Source of the DNA: an uncultured Pelagibacteraceae bacterium
GTDB lineage: Bacteria > Pseudomonadota > Alphaproteobacteria > Pelagibacterales > Pelagibacteraceae
Assembly: GCA_902587215.1 (NCBI GenBank)
Contig: CACIKJ010000003.1
Location: 1-64,000, forward strand
DNA: 64,000 nucleotides
Direction of reading: 5' to 3'
Shown: one piece after another, positions 28,202 through 35,909 of the stretch
How the letters are laid out: the number at the start of each line of letters is the position of its first letter
Numbering within the stretch: the stretch's first letter is position 1
Position numbers and translations under genes: made by a program
Notes under the pieces: model-generated
The model's input: only the letters and a program-made list of their open reading frames with translations
Told to the model about the DNA's origin: nothing
The model's database searches: none

Positions 28202-28786
28202 CTAATTTCCATCTTTATCATCTAGTTGAGCATTATTATATGGATTTTTCTTTTTGTTTAAATCTATACCCTCTTTCTGATACTTTGCAGCCCTTTTTAA
28301 AATACTCGATCTAAGTTCACTTCTTAAGTTTCCTTGACTTTCATTGATTACACAATTTTTGTTTTGATCACAATTTTTTATAAAAACTTTTATATTTAAA
28401 GCATCCGTTCTAATTTCATTACTCACAAATCTAATTGATATTTTTATAGATTCATCTTCATTTCCACTTTCGGAATACCAATCAGTAATTACTATTCCTC
28501 CACTGTAATTAGCTGACACAAGAGGCATAAAATCAATCGTATCCAAAGCAGCTCTCCACAGAGGATTCGAACTTGCGAAATCAAAAGTGCCTCCTTTTTT
28601 TCCTCCCATTATTCTAAATCCTCTTCCTTCCTCAATATTTTTTCTAACTCTATCTTTAGGATCTGGTGAAACTTCTCTTGCATCAACGGGCTTATATTTA
28701 AGTGCTTGACACGAGGCTAAAAATGGAAGCATGATTAAAATCATCATATAAAAGGCCAAGGGTCTTAAATTGGAGTATTTTTTCAT
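28202..28786 (-). CDS. DUF3576-family lipoprotein
   Basis: A 194-aa predicted lipoprotein with lipobox FLASCQA (Cys26). The body has family segments PLWRAALDTIDFMPLVSANYSGGIVITDWY and the C-terminal LRSSILKRAAKYQ. DUF3576 proteins are widespread in alphaproteobacteria just upstream of leuS; function is unknown, but co-operonic LptE suggests an outer-membrane role. A 223-bp divergent gap separates it from the porin. Confidence 0.86.
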   Translation of the reverse strand: MKKYSNLRPLAFYMMILIMLPFLASCQALKYKPVDAREVSPDPKDRVRKNIEEGRGFRIMGGKKGGTFDFASSNPLWRAALDTIDFMPLVSANYSGGIVITDWYSESGNEDESIKISIRFVSNEIRTDALNIKVFIKNCDQNKNCVINESQGNLRSELRSSILKRAAKYQKEGIDLNKKKNPYNNAQLDDKDGN

Positions 28787-29009
28787 TGATTTTTTTTAAA
28801 CCTACTATTTATCATCTAAACTAAAATTGAAATATTTAAATATGTAAACTGGCCTAATTTTCTTAGCTTTTTTAGTATTATACTTTGATGTATTTTTGCA
28901 ACACTTAGGCAAAATATTAGATAATTCAATATTTTTTAGGATTAAATATACTTAAATTTGTTATTAATCACCATAATTATAATTAATTATAATAATTAAG
29001 GAGAAAACA
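28787..29009. promoter_or_regulatory. Divergent regulatory region upstream of the porin, with 18-bp palindrome and strong SD
   Basis: A 223-bp A/T-rich spacer between the DUF3576 gene and the porin. A perfect 18-bp inverted repeat ATTATAATTAATTATAAT occupies 28976-28993, immediately before a strong Shine-Dalgarno AAGGAGA (28998-29004) spaced 5 nt from the porin ATG. Such SD sites are rare in this window, consistent with high translation. Long A/T palindromes arise easily at this base composition, so an operator or 5'-UTR role is only a suggestion. I could not define -35/-10 boxes with confidence. Confidence 0.45.
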
Positions 29010-29957
29010 ATGAACAAACTAAAAACAGTAGGTTTGACAGCTCTTGCTGGTACATTTGCAGCAACTTCTGTTCAAGCTTTAGAAATGTCTGTTTCAGGTG
29101 GTGTTGGTATTACTTACGCAACATCAGATACTACTGAGGTTACAGGTAACAGAGTATCTTTCGGTGATAGTTTAACTTTCTCTGGTTCAGGTGAAACTGA
29201 CCAAGGTTGGACTATAACTGCTAGTATCGAAGCAGATGGAGCATCTTCTACTACTTACTATGACGATAGATCAATTACTATCGACATGGGTGACAGTGGT
29301 ACAGTACATGTTCAACAATCAGGCGCTCAAGGAACACCGGGTAGCTTAGTACCTAATACATACGGTTCAGCTGGTTACTCACTTGCAGGTTCATCAACAA
29401 CTGGTAAACACGTTGCTGACGGATTATCTTCAGGTGCAAACAGCGATACTAACATTGGTTATTCAAATACTTTTGCTGGTATCAGTGTAGCTGCAGGTAT
29501 AACTCCAGGTGCTACTGGTGGTTCTGACGTTGCAGTTAACTTAAAATATGCTGACCTTGTAGATGGTTTAACTATCTCTGCAGGTATGTCAGACCTAAAC
29601 CCTTCTCAAGCTAATGGTGCAGGAGAGATTTCTTTATCTGCTAGCTATGTAATGGGTGGTCTAACAGTTGGTGTAACTGATTACCAATACGATGATGATG
29701 CAGCTAATGGAACAGACTACGATGCAATGCACTACGGTGTATCATTCGCAGTTAATGATGACTTAAGCGTATCATACGACAGATCAATATCTGATAAGTC
29801 TACAGCAGACACTGATGAAACTATCAATTCACTTCAAGCTTCATACACAATGGGTTCTATGACTGTAAAAGGTCATATTACAAAAGCTGATGATGAAGGA
29901 TATTCAGCAGGTGCTTCAGACGAACACAAAGCGATCGCAGTATCTTGGTCGTTCTAA
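29010..29957 (+). CDS. Outer-membrane porin
   Basis: A 315-aa protein with a 23-residue signal peptide (cleavage near SVQA-LEM), a glycine/serine/threonine- and aspartate-rich body of alternating hydrophobic strands, and a C-terminal SWSF with terminal Phe, the recognition signal for BamA. It is strongly acidic and should form a 16-strand-type trimeric porin for small solutes. Codon choice and base composition are less A/T-biased than neighbours, and it has a strong SD and its own terminator, all suggesting very high expression. The specific solute cannot be told. Confidence 0.87.
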   Translation: MNKLKTVGLTALAGTFAATSVQALEMSVSGGVGITYATSDTTEVTGNRVSFGDSLTFSGSGETDQGWTITASIEADGASSTTYYDDRSITIDMGDSGTVHVQQSGAQGTPGSLVPNTYGSAGYSLAGSSTTGKHVADGLSSGANSDTNIGYSNTFAGISVAAGITPGATGGSDVAVNLKYADLVDGLTISAGMSDLNPSQANGAGEISLSASYVMGGLTVGVTDYQYDDDAANGTDYDAMHYGVSFAVNDDLSVSYDRSISDKSTADTDETINSLQASYTMGSMTVKGHITKADDEGYSAGASDEHKAIAVSWSF

Positions 29958-29981
29958 TTTAAAGAATTATCTTTAAAAATT

Positions 29982-30013
29982 AAAAGGCCTCATTTTATGG
30001 GGCCTTTTTTTTT
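29982..30013 (+). terminator. Rho-independent terminator of the porin gene
   Basis: AAAAGGCC pairs with GGCCTTTT, and the inner TCAT/ATGG adds four pairs around a TTT loop, making a stem of about 12 bp followed by T10. It lies 25 bp after the porin stop. Its U-tract runs into the end of the convergent thiE-like gene. Confidence 0.93.
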
Positions 30014-30536
30014 ATTCAAAATAAGTTATTCCAGCAAAGCCTCTAAAGTTAACTAGCTTTAATAACTTAACATTTTTTTTGTTTATACCTCCAAGAGCAA
30101 TTTTATCTTTTTTAAAACTATCAAATAAATGTTTTAATTTGTATATACCGAGAGCTTGATTGGTTTTTTTTTTAAACACAGGGGCAAAAAATAACTCTTC
30201 TACATTCTGGTTTTTTTTAATTCTAATTTCTTTTAAATTATGTGCAGACCCGATTATTTTAAAATCTTTAAAAAGACCGTTGTAATTATAAACTAATTTG
30301 TAATTATTTGCAGATATATATACTCCTTTTAATTTTAATTTAATTGCCAAGCGAATATTGTTTGAAATGTAAAAATCAAAATTATTTTTTTTACAGAATT
30401 CAGAAGTTTTAATTATCTCAAGTTTATCGTTTACTTTAGATTTATTTCGCCAAATTAAAGATATATTTTTTTCAAGTTTAATTAACAAATTTGGTTTATA
30501 TTGATTTATAAAATAATATTTTTTTAAACCATGCAT
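30012..30536 (-). CDS. Thiamine-phosphate synthase-like (ThiE/TenI) protein
   Basis: A 174-aa protein alignable to the ThiE/TenI barrel: FYISNNIRLAIKLKLKGVYIS, FKIIGSAHNLKEI, FFAPVFKKKTN and IALGGINKKNV. In classical ThiE the corresponding segments are NDR(x)A and HxGQxD; here Asp is replaced by Asn (SNNIRLA) and the His-Gly-Gln-Asp segment by YISAN. The protein is therefore either a divergent ThiE or a TenI-like relative without normal synthase activity. It lacks the usual first beta-alpha unit length. Its start overlaps the divergent yggS start by 6 nt. Confidence 0.65.
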   Translation of the reverse strand: MHGLKKYYFINQYKPNLLIKLEKNISLIWRNKSKVNDKLEIIKTSEFCKKNNFDFYISNNIRLAIKLKLKGVYISANNYKLVYNYNGLFKDFKIIGSAHNLKEIRIKKNQNVEELFFAPVFKKKTNQALGIYKLKHLFDSFKKDKIALGGINKKNVKLLKLVNFRGFAGITYFE

Positions 30537-31193
30537 AAAAATGTTAAAAATCTAATTGATTTAACCACGGAAGTTAAGGAAAAAATTAATACCATTGGTA
30601 AAAAAAACTATGAACCTAAAATAATTGCAGTTTCTAAAACATTTTCATTAGAATCCATAAACCCTTTGATTGATTATGGTCATATCCATTTTGGAGAAAA
30701 TAAAGTCCAGGAAGCAACACAAAAATGGCTTAATTTAAAGGGTGTAAATAAATCAATCAAACTTCATATGCTTGGAAAGCTTCAAACGAATAAAGTTAAA
30801 CAAGCAGTTGCTATTTTTGACTATATTCATTCTGTTGACAGTATTAAGTTGGCAACAAAAATAGCTAACGAGCAGATAAGACAAAATAGAAGTCTAAAAA
30901 TTTTTTTGCAAATTAATATTGGCGAAGAAAGTCAAAAAAGTGGTGTTTTATTAAATGAAGTTAATCAATTAGCTGCTGAATGTAAAACTTTAAGTTTAGA
31001 TGTTGTAGGATTAATGTGTCTACCACCAATATCCACCGACGTTTCTAAATATTTTTCTTTAATTAAAGAAAAAAATGATGAGTTAAAATTTAATGAACTA
31101 AGTTTAGGTATGTCTAGTGATTATTTAGAAGCTATAGAATTTAATACTACTTTTATTAGGGTTGGAACTAAAATATTTGGAAAAAGATACTAA
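30531..31193 (+). CDS. yggS: PLP homeostasis protein YggS/YBL036C family
   Basis: A 220-aa fold-type III PLP-binding protein: IIAVSKTFSLESI contains the PLP Lys, followed by HFGENKVQEATQKW, HMLGKLQTNK and GLMCLPPI. Family members bind PLP without known catalysis and buffer vitamin B6 pools. The first ATG (30531) overlaps the start of the opposite-strand thiE-like gene, leaving no 5' spacer; an ATG at 30541 is out of frame. The stop overlaps that of the YkuD gene by 4 nt. Confidence 0.9.
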   Translation: MHKNVKNLIDLTTEVKEKINTIGKKNYEPKIIAVSKTFSLESINPLIDYGHIHFGENKVQEATQKWLNLKGVNKSIKLHMLGKLQTNKVKQAVAIFDYIHSVDSIKLATKIANEQIRQNRSLKIFLQINIGEESQKSGVLLNEVNQLAAECKTLSLDVVGLMCLPPISTDVSKYFSLIKEKNDELKFNELSLGMSSDYLEAIEFNTTFIRVGTKIFGKRY

Positions 31194-31684
31194 AAAATTC
31201 TAATTCTATCCTTTTTGTTTATAAGTTTAAGCATTATCAAAAAATCTTTTTTTTTTAACGCTACACACCCTAAAGTAGGTTTGTAATCTGAGGTTAAATG
31301 AAAAAAAATAGCACTACCTTTATTTTTCTTAGTTTTCTTATAATTGTATTTTATAGGAATAAGTAAATCGTATAATCTACCTTTTCTAAATAATTTTTCA
31401 TGGGAATATTTAAAATTTTTAGTGATCTTTACTAAACGATTGTATTTACTTGAGTTAGAATCATCACACCAACCCATATTTCTTTTTATTTTAACTTTTT
31501 CTAGTTTTGTTACAAAATTATCTATTCTGTCTTGTCTATATAAAAGCTTACCAATTGAAAAAATCCCTTTTGGCGTAATTTTATCACCTTCTCTATTTTT
31601 TATTTTGATTCCACCTTTTCCTACTGAACATTTTAGTTTAAACTCATTTAGGAAAATTGTATTTTTTTTTAACTGAATTATCAT
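31190..31684 (-). CDS. L,D-transpeptidase (YkuD) domain protein without signal peptide
   Basis: A 164-aa protein with the YkuD catalytic signature IFFHLTSDYKPTLGCVAL: His, then Gly-Cys nucleophile, followed by KKKDFLIML. The N-terminal half has KITPKGIFSIGKL, typical of the fold (TPxGxF). YkuD enzymes make 3-3 crosslinks or attach proteins to peptidoglycan and normally act in the periplasm. No cleavable signal or membrane anchor is visible here, so export is unexplained. It is divergent from the regulator gene by only 6 bp. Confidence 0.83.
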   Translation of the reverse strand: MIIQLKKNTIFLNEFKLKCSVGKGGIKIKNREGDKITPKGIFSIGKLLYRQDRIDNFVTKLEKVKIKRNMGWCDDSNSSKYNRLVKITKNFKYSHEKLFRKGRLYDLLIPIKYNYKKTKKNKGSAIFFHLTSDYKPTLGCVALKKKDFLIMLKLINKKDRIRIF

Positions 31685-31690
31685 ATAATT

Positions 31691-32257
31691 ATGAGTAAAC
31701 TTAACGTTGCACTTTATAAATTACCAGTATTATACGAAATATTATCTGAGTTTAAATCAGAATTAAATTTTAACTTGTTTAATTTTAATAAAAATGATGA
31801 AATTTTTAAAAATTTTATAAAAAATAACCCAGAAACTTTGATAATTTCATCTGAGCTAAACAAAAGTTTTAAAAATTTAATTTATTACCAAAAAGCACTT
31901 AAAGTCAAAAATCTATTTCAGCAAATTAATGTTTATTTATCAAAAAGTAATTATGTGGCAAAAGCTAATATTTTAATAGGAAAATACAAGGTTGATACTA
32001 ATTCAAGAATCATATCTAACGAACATGCCAAATTGAAACTTACTGAAAGGGAAATTGATTTATTAGTTTATTTAAGTAATGAAGATAAAGAAAAAACAGC
32101 ATTGGATCTACAAAAAAATGTATGGAAACACTCAAAAGATCTCGAAACCCATACTGTTGAAACACACATCTATCGTCTTAGAAAAAAAATACATGACTGT
32201 TTTGATGATGAAAAATTTATTATAAGTAACAAAAATGGGTATAGGATTTTGCAATGA
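31691..32257 (+). CDS. OmpR/PhoB-type DNA-binding protein with degenerate receiver domain
   Basis: A 188-aa protein. The C-terminal half (about residues 100-188) is a clear winged helix of the PhoB class: LKLTEREIDLLVYLS, then HTVETHIYRLRKKI and the wing NKNGYRIL. The N-terminal 90 residues have receiver-like length but no acidic pair near the start, and the strand that should carry the phospho-acceptor Asp reads TLIISSEL. It should therefore act without phosphorylation. No histidine kinase is nearby. The stop overlaps the ATG of the ArfA-like gene by 3 nt in an ATGA. Confidence 0.8.
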   Translation: MSKLNVALYKLPVLYEILSEFKSELNFNLFNFNKNDEIFKNFIKNNPETLIISSELNKSFKNLIYYQKALKVKNLFQQINVYLSKSNYVAKANILIGKYKVDTNSRIISNEHAKLKLTEREIDLLVYLSNEDKEKTALDLQKNVWKHSKDLETHTVETHIYRLRKKIHDCFDDEKFIISNKNGYRILQ

Positions 32258-32385
32258 AAAAAAGAAATTTTATTGCAAAAGATTTATTATCGAGAAAATT
32301 TAGTCAAAAAAAAGTAAAACCGAAAAAAGGTAAAGGAAGTTTTAAAAGAAAAAAAACTAAAGTCTCGCACCAATTTGCTGAATAA
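32254..32385 (+). CDS. arfA: ArfA-like alternative ribosome-rescue factor (43 aa)
   Basis: A 43-aa, very basic protein. Residues 15-33 include KFSQKKVKPKKGKGSFKRK, closely matching the core of ArfA (E. coli version ends VEKNKKGKGSYMRK). ArfA binds the empty mRNA channel of stalled ribosomes through this KGKGS region and recruits RF2 to release the peptide when trans-translation fails. The ATG overlaps the regulator's TGA (ATGA, 32254-32257), so it is translationally coupled. The 3' end overlaps convergent pfkB by 29 nt. The reading frame ends shortly after the core, resembling the truncated active form of E. coli ArfA. I see no RNase III-type hairpin. Family call by motif only. Confidence 0.62.
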   Translation: MKKRNFIAKDLLSRKFSQKKVKPKKGKGSFKRKKTKVSHQFAE

Positions 32386-33286
32386 CCTTAGAAGACATTT
32401 CAGTACCTTTGTTTAAACTTTCTTCAATCGATAGATTATTGACATAACCATGGAGAAAACCTGCGGCAAATAAATCTCCTGCACCTGTAAGATCTACAAT
32501 TTTTAGATTTTTGTTAACACCACATTCAATAATATTTTCACCTTTAATTGCTATAGCACCTTTTTCTCCTCTAGTAATAACTATTAATTTATTCAGTTGT
32601 TTAGAAAAATTTACCACTTCCTCAAAATTTTTAGCCTCTATAAGAGAGCTTATTTCTTGCTCATTAGCAAAAGTGACATCTAGTTTGTTTTTTACTAATT
32701 CTAAAAAATGAGGTTTGTGTCTATCAACACAAAACTGATCAGACAGCGACATCGCGACTTTCCTTGCATTACTAATTGCTTTATCAAACGCTTTTTTAGG
32801 TTCCCCCTCATCCCAAAGATAACCCTCCAAGAATATGATTTCACTTTTTCTAATTGCATCCGAATTAACATCATTTTCATCTATTTTTCCAGCAGTTCCT
32901 AAAAATGTGCACATCGTTCTTTCAGAGTCTGGTGTAACTAATATCAAACAAGTTCCTGTAGGTAATTCTTCTTTTTTTTTTGAATAAAAATACTCTACGT
33001 TTTCTTTTTTTAGTCCCTCCTCATATTTGCTACCAAAATCGTCATCAGAAACTTTTCCTATAAAACCTACTTTGTTTCCTAGCTGTGCTATACCAACAAT
33101 AGAATTCGCAACAGATCCACCAGAGACGGTTTTTTCAATTTTAAGATTATTTAATAAATTTTTGAATTCACTTTCGTCAAAAATTAATTTCATAGTACTT
33201 TTTGTAAGACCATTTTGATTAATAAAATTTTCATCAACTTTGCAAATGACATCGACGATTGCATTTCCAATTCCTAAAATTTTCAT
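32357..33286 (-). CDS. PfkB-family kinase, probable adenosine kinase
   Basis: A 309-aa ribokinase-fold enzyme: N-terminal GIGNAIVDVICKVDENF, GGSVANSIVGIAQLG (substrate loop), and the C-terminal DLTGAGDLFAAGFLHGY with catalytic Asp and anion hole. The closest annotated relatives of this pattern in alphaproteobacteria are adenosine kinases; another nucleoside or sugar is possible. It is the distal gene of the leftward grpE-dnaK-dnaJ-dapB-nth stretch (2-nt gap after nth). Confidence 0.82.
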   Translation of the reverse strand: MKILGIGNAIVDVICKVDENFINQNGLTKSTMKLIFDESEFKNLLNNLKIEKTVSGGSVANSIVGIAQLGNKVGFIGKVSDDDFGSKYEEGLKKENVEYFYSKKKEELPTGTCLILVTPDSERTMCTFLGTAGKIDENDVNSDAIRKSEIIFLEGYLWDEGEPKKAFDKAISNARKVAMSLSDQFCVDRHKPHFLELVKNKLDVTFANEQEISSLIEAKNFEEVVNFSKQLNKLIVITRGEKGAIAIKGENIIECGVNKNLKIVDLTGAGDLFAAGFLHGYVNNLSIEESLNKGTEMSSKVIQQIGARL

Positions 33287-33288
33287 AA

Positions 33289-33945
33289 TTAAGCTTTCTT
33301 AGTTATTATTGGTTTTTTTCTTTTAGGATAACAACTAGTACAAATTTTACAAGATATTCCATAACAATCTCTCGCCTTACAATATTCTCTTCCATAATAA
33401 ATAATTTGTAGATGGAGTTTATTCCAACATTTTTTTGGAAATAAGCGCTTCAAGTCCTTCTCTGTTTGCACAACGCTTTTTCCACTTGTAAGTCCCCATC
33501 TTTGAGCAAGCCTGTGAATATGAGTATCAACCGGAAAAGCTGGATAGCCAAAACCTTGGGACATTACCACACTAGCAGTTTTATGCCCCACACCTGGTAA
33601 CTCCTCTAATTGGTCAAAAGTTTTAGGTACTTTGCCTTTGTATTTTTCTACCAATGTTTTAGATAAATTATAAACGCTTTTGGCCTTAACTCTAAATATA
33701 CCAATGCTTTTTATTAATTTTTCAATTTTTTTTCTTCCAAGTTTAACGAAATGCTTGGGTTTATTATACTTTGGATAAATATTTTTTGTTACATTATTTA
33801 CATTAACATCGGTACATTGAGCAGATAAAAGAACAGATATTAATAGGGTAAATATATTTCTATGTTTAAGAGGAATTGGAGTTGTTGGGTAAGTCTTATT
33901 TAAAATTTTAAGAACAATCTTTGCTCTTTGAATTTCATTCATCAA
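33289..33945 (-). CDS. nth: Endonuclease III (DNA glycosylase/AP lyase)
   Basis: A 218-aa HhH-GPD glycosylase. Helix-hairpin-helix LPGVGHKTA contains catalytic Lys122, and the catalytic Asp140 is in FPVDTH. It removes oxidised pyrimidines. The C-terminal cysteine cluster has Cys189, 194, 199, 202 and 205, i.e. C-x4-C-x4-C-x2-C-x2-C instead of the canonical 4Fe-4S spacing C-x6-C-x2-C-x5-C, so cluster binding may be altered. It overlaps dapB by 4 nt. Confidence 0.92.
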   Translation of the reverse strand: MMNEIQRAKIVLKILNKTYPTTPIPLKHRNIFTLLISVLLSAQCTDVNVNNVTKNIYPKYNKPKHFVKLGRKKIEKLIKSIGIFRVKAKSVYNLSKTLVEKYKGKVPKTFDQLEELPGVGHKTASVVMSQGFGYPAFPVDTHIHRLAQRWGLTSGKSVVQTEKDLKRLFPKKCWNKLHLQIIYYGREYCKARDCYGISCKICTSCYPKRKKPIITKKA

Positions 33946-34718
33946 TTAAAATTTAAAAGATTTCGCATAGAATACAGGCCAGGCTTCTTATTTTTAAGCC
34001 ATTTTGCCGCTGTTAAAGCTCCCTCAGAGTAAAGAGCTCGATCGAAAGCTTCATGGTTAAGAGTAATAATTTCTTTACCACTTGAGAATTTTACTTCATG
34101 TTCACCGATTATTTCTCCCTTTCGAATTGAATTAAAATTAATCTTATTTCCATAGGGAAAAGATTTTTTATTCAAATATTTTTTTCCAATTATTTTGTAA
34201 AAATTTTTATTTTTGCCAACTGCAATGCCTTTCCCTAACATTAGAGCAGTGCCAGACGGATGATCTTTTTTGTGTCTATGATGAACTTCGAAAATTTTGC
34301 TGAGATAATTACTCCCAAGAGATGCGGATGTGATTTCTGTTAAGTACATTAAAAGATTAATACCTAAGCTCATATTTCCTGCTTTTAAAATTGGTATTTT
34401 TTTTGAGTATTTCTTAATTATATTTTCTTCTTTTTTTGTAAAACCAGTTGTTCCAATAACTACTCTCTTTTTCATTTTAGCAGCTATCTTTAAAATTTCT
34501 AAAGTACATTTTGGAATTGTAAAATCAATTATAACATCGGTATTTTTAAAAGTTTTTTCATTGTTTATACTCATACCAATTCCATGAATTTTTTTATTAA
34601 CTAATTTACTTTCAGTAACAGCAGAAATTTCAAAATTATTATTTGATTTTGCAGATTTAATTATTTGCTTACCCATTCTTCCCATACATCCAGTAATTGC
34701 TAATTTTATTTTTTTCAT
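33942..34718 (-). CDS. dapB: 4-Hydroxy-tetrahydrodipicolinate reductase DapB
   Basis: A 258-aa NAD(P)H enzyme of the lysine/diaminopimelate pathway. The Rossmann loop is TGCMGRMGKQI, IGTTGFTKKE follows, and the active-site signature is EVHHRHKKDHPSGTAL with catalytic His and Lys. Length is typical. It lies 37 bp after dnaJ and overlaps nth by 4 nt. Confidence 0.95.
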   Translation of the reverse strand: MKKIKLAITGCMGRMGKQIIKSAKSNNNFEISAVTESKLVNKKIHGIGMSINNEKTFKNTDVIIDFTIPKCTLEILKIAAKMKKRVVIGTTGFTKKEENIIKKYSKKIPILKAGNMSLGINLLMYLTEITSASLGSNYLSKIFEVHHRHKKDHPSGTALMLGKGIAVGKNKNFYKIIGKKYLNKKSFPYGNKINFNSIRKGEIIGEHEVKFSSGKEIITLNHEAFDRALYSEGALTAAKWLKNKKPGLYSMRNLLNFN

Positions 34719-34755
34719 TTGATAGACTTAATATGATTAGACTATATAAAATAGT

Positions 34756-35883
34756 TTAGTTTTTCCAGAAACTTTTGGCTTTTTGGAAGAATTTTTTAAT
34801 GCTTGGATTAGATCTTTCATTTTCAATTTCTCTAAATTTTTCAAGCAATTCTTTTTGTTTGTTGTTAAGATTAACTGGAACTTCAGTATTTACTTGAACA
34901 TAGAGATCTCCATATCCACTGCCTCTTATCAAAGGCATTCCTTTTTCTCTTAATCTAAATTGTTTTCCAGATTGCGTTCCTGCAGGAATTTTAATTTTGG
35001 CTTTACTGCCATCTATTGTTGGTATCTCAATTGATGTTCCAAGAGCTGCATCTGCAATAGATATGGGAAATTCAAAGAAAAGATTTTCGTCTGATCTTTT
35101 AAATAGTTCGTGAGAATAAACATTTATAAACAAATATAAATCTCCATTTCCTGCTCCTCTTGATCCAGCCTCACCTTTTCCAGATAGTCTAATTCTAGTA
35201 CCGTCGTCTACTCCTTTAGGAATAGTCACAGATAATCTTTTAGTTGCTTGTTTTTTTCCTTGTCCCCCACAACTCGTACAAGGATGAGTTATTTGTTCTC
35301 CTGCACCTCCACATTGTGGGCAAGTTTGTTGAACAGTAAAAAAACCTTGATTGGTTCTTACTTGTCCTCTTCCACCACACATAGAACATGAACCTGCGTC
35401 GTGACCAGGTTTTGATCCACTTCCAGTGCAAGTATTACATTTTTCTGATGTAGAAAATTTGATGTCTTGTTTTTTACCCTTGTAAGCTTCTTCTAAAGTT
35501 ATTGATAAATCGTATCTTAAATCTGATCCTCTATAGTTTGTTCTCCTACCTCTTCTGCGTCCGCCACCAAATCCCTCTCCAAAAAAATCTTCAAAAATAT
35601 CTGAAAAGTGACTTGAGAAATCAAAGTCTGAAAATCCACCTTGGCCTCTTCCACCGTTTTCAAATGCTGCATGACCAAAATTATCGTAGCTTTGCTTTCT
35701 CTCCGAGTTTGATAATACGTGATAAGCTTCAGATGCTTCTTTAAATTTTTCTTCAGCAGATTTGTCATTGGGATTTTTATCTGGGTGATATTTTACTGCG
35801 AGCTTTCTATAAGCTGACTTAATTTGATCTGCCGAGGCTGATTTATTAATGCCTAAAACTTCGTAGTAATCTCTTTTTGCCAT
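34756..35883 (-). CDS. dnaJ: Chaperone DnaJ (type I Hsp40)
   Basis: A 375-aa protein with all type-I parts: J domain with HPD at 33-35, a Gly/Phe-rich linker (about 75-115), and four zinc-binding CxxCxGxG repeats (CNTCTGSG, CSMCGGRG, CPQCGGAG, CTSCGGQG). C-terminal substrate-binding domains follow. It delivers clients to DnaK and stimulates its ATPase. It is 26 bp downstream of dnaK. Confidence 0.97.
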   Translation of the reverse strand: MAKRDYYEVLGINKSASADQIKSAYRKLAVKYHPDKNPNDKSAEEKFKEASEAYHVLSNSERKQSYDNFGHAAFENGGRGQGGFSDFDFSSHFSDIFEDFFGEGFGGGRRRGRRTNYRGSDLRYDLSITLEEAYKGKKQDIKFSTSEKCNTCTGSGSKPGHDAGSCSMCGGRGQVRTNQGFFTVQQTCPQCGGAGEQITHPCTSCGGQGKKQATKRLSVTIPKGVDDGTRIRLSGKGEAGSRGAGNGDLYLFINVYSHELFKRSDENLFFEFPISIADAALGTSIEIPTIDGSKAKIKIPAGTQSGKQFRLREKGMPLIRGSGYGDLYVQVNTEVPVNLNNKQKELLEKFREIENERSNPSIKKFFQKAKSFWKN

Positions 35884-35909
35884 AAATTAATTATAGACAA
35901 ACAGTTGTT

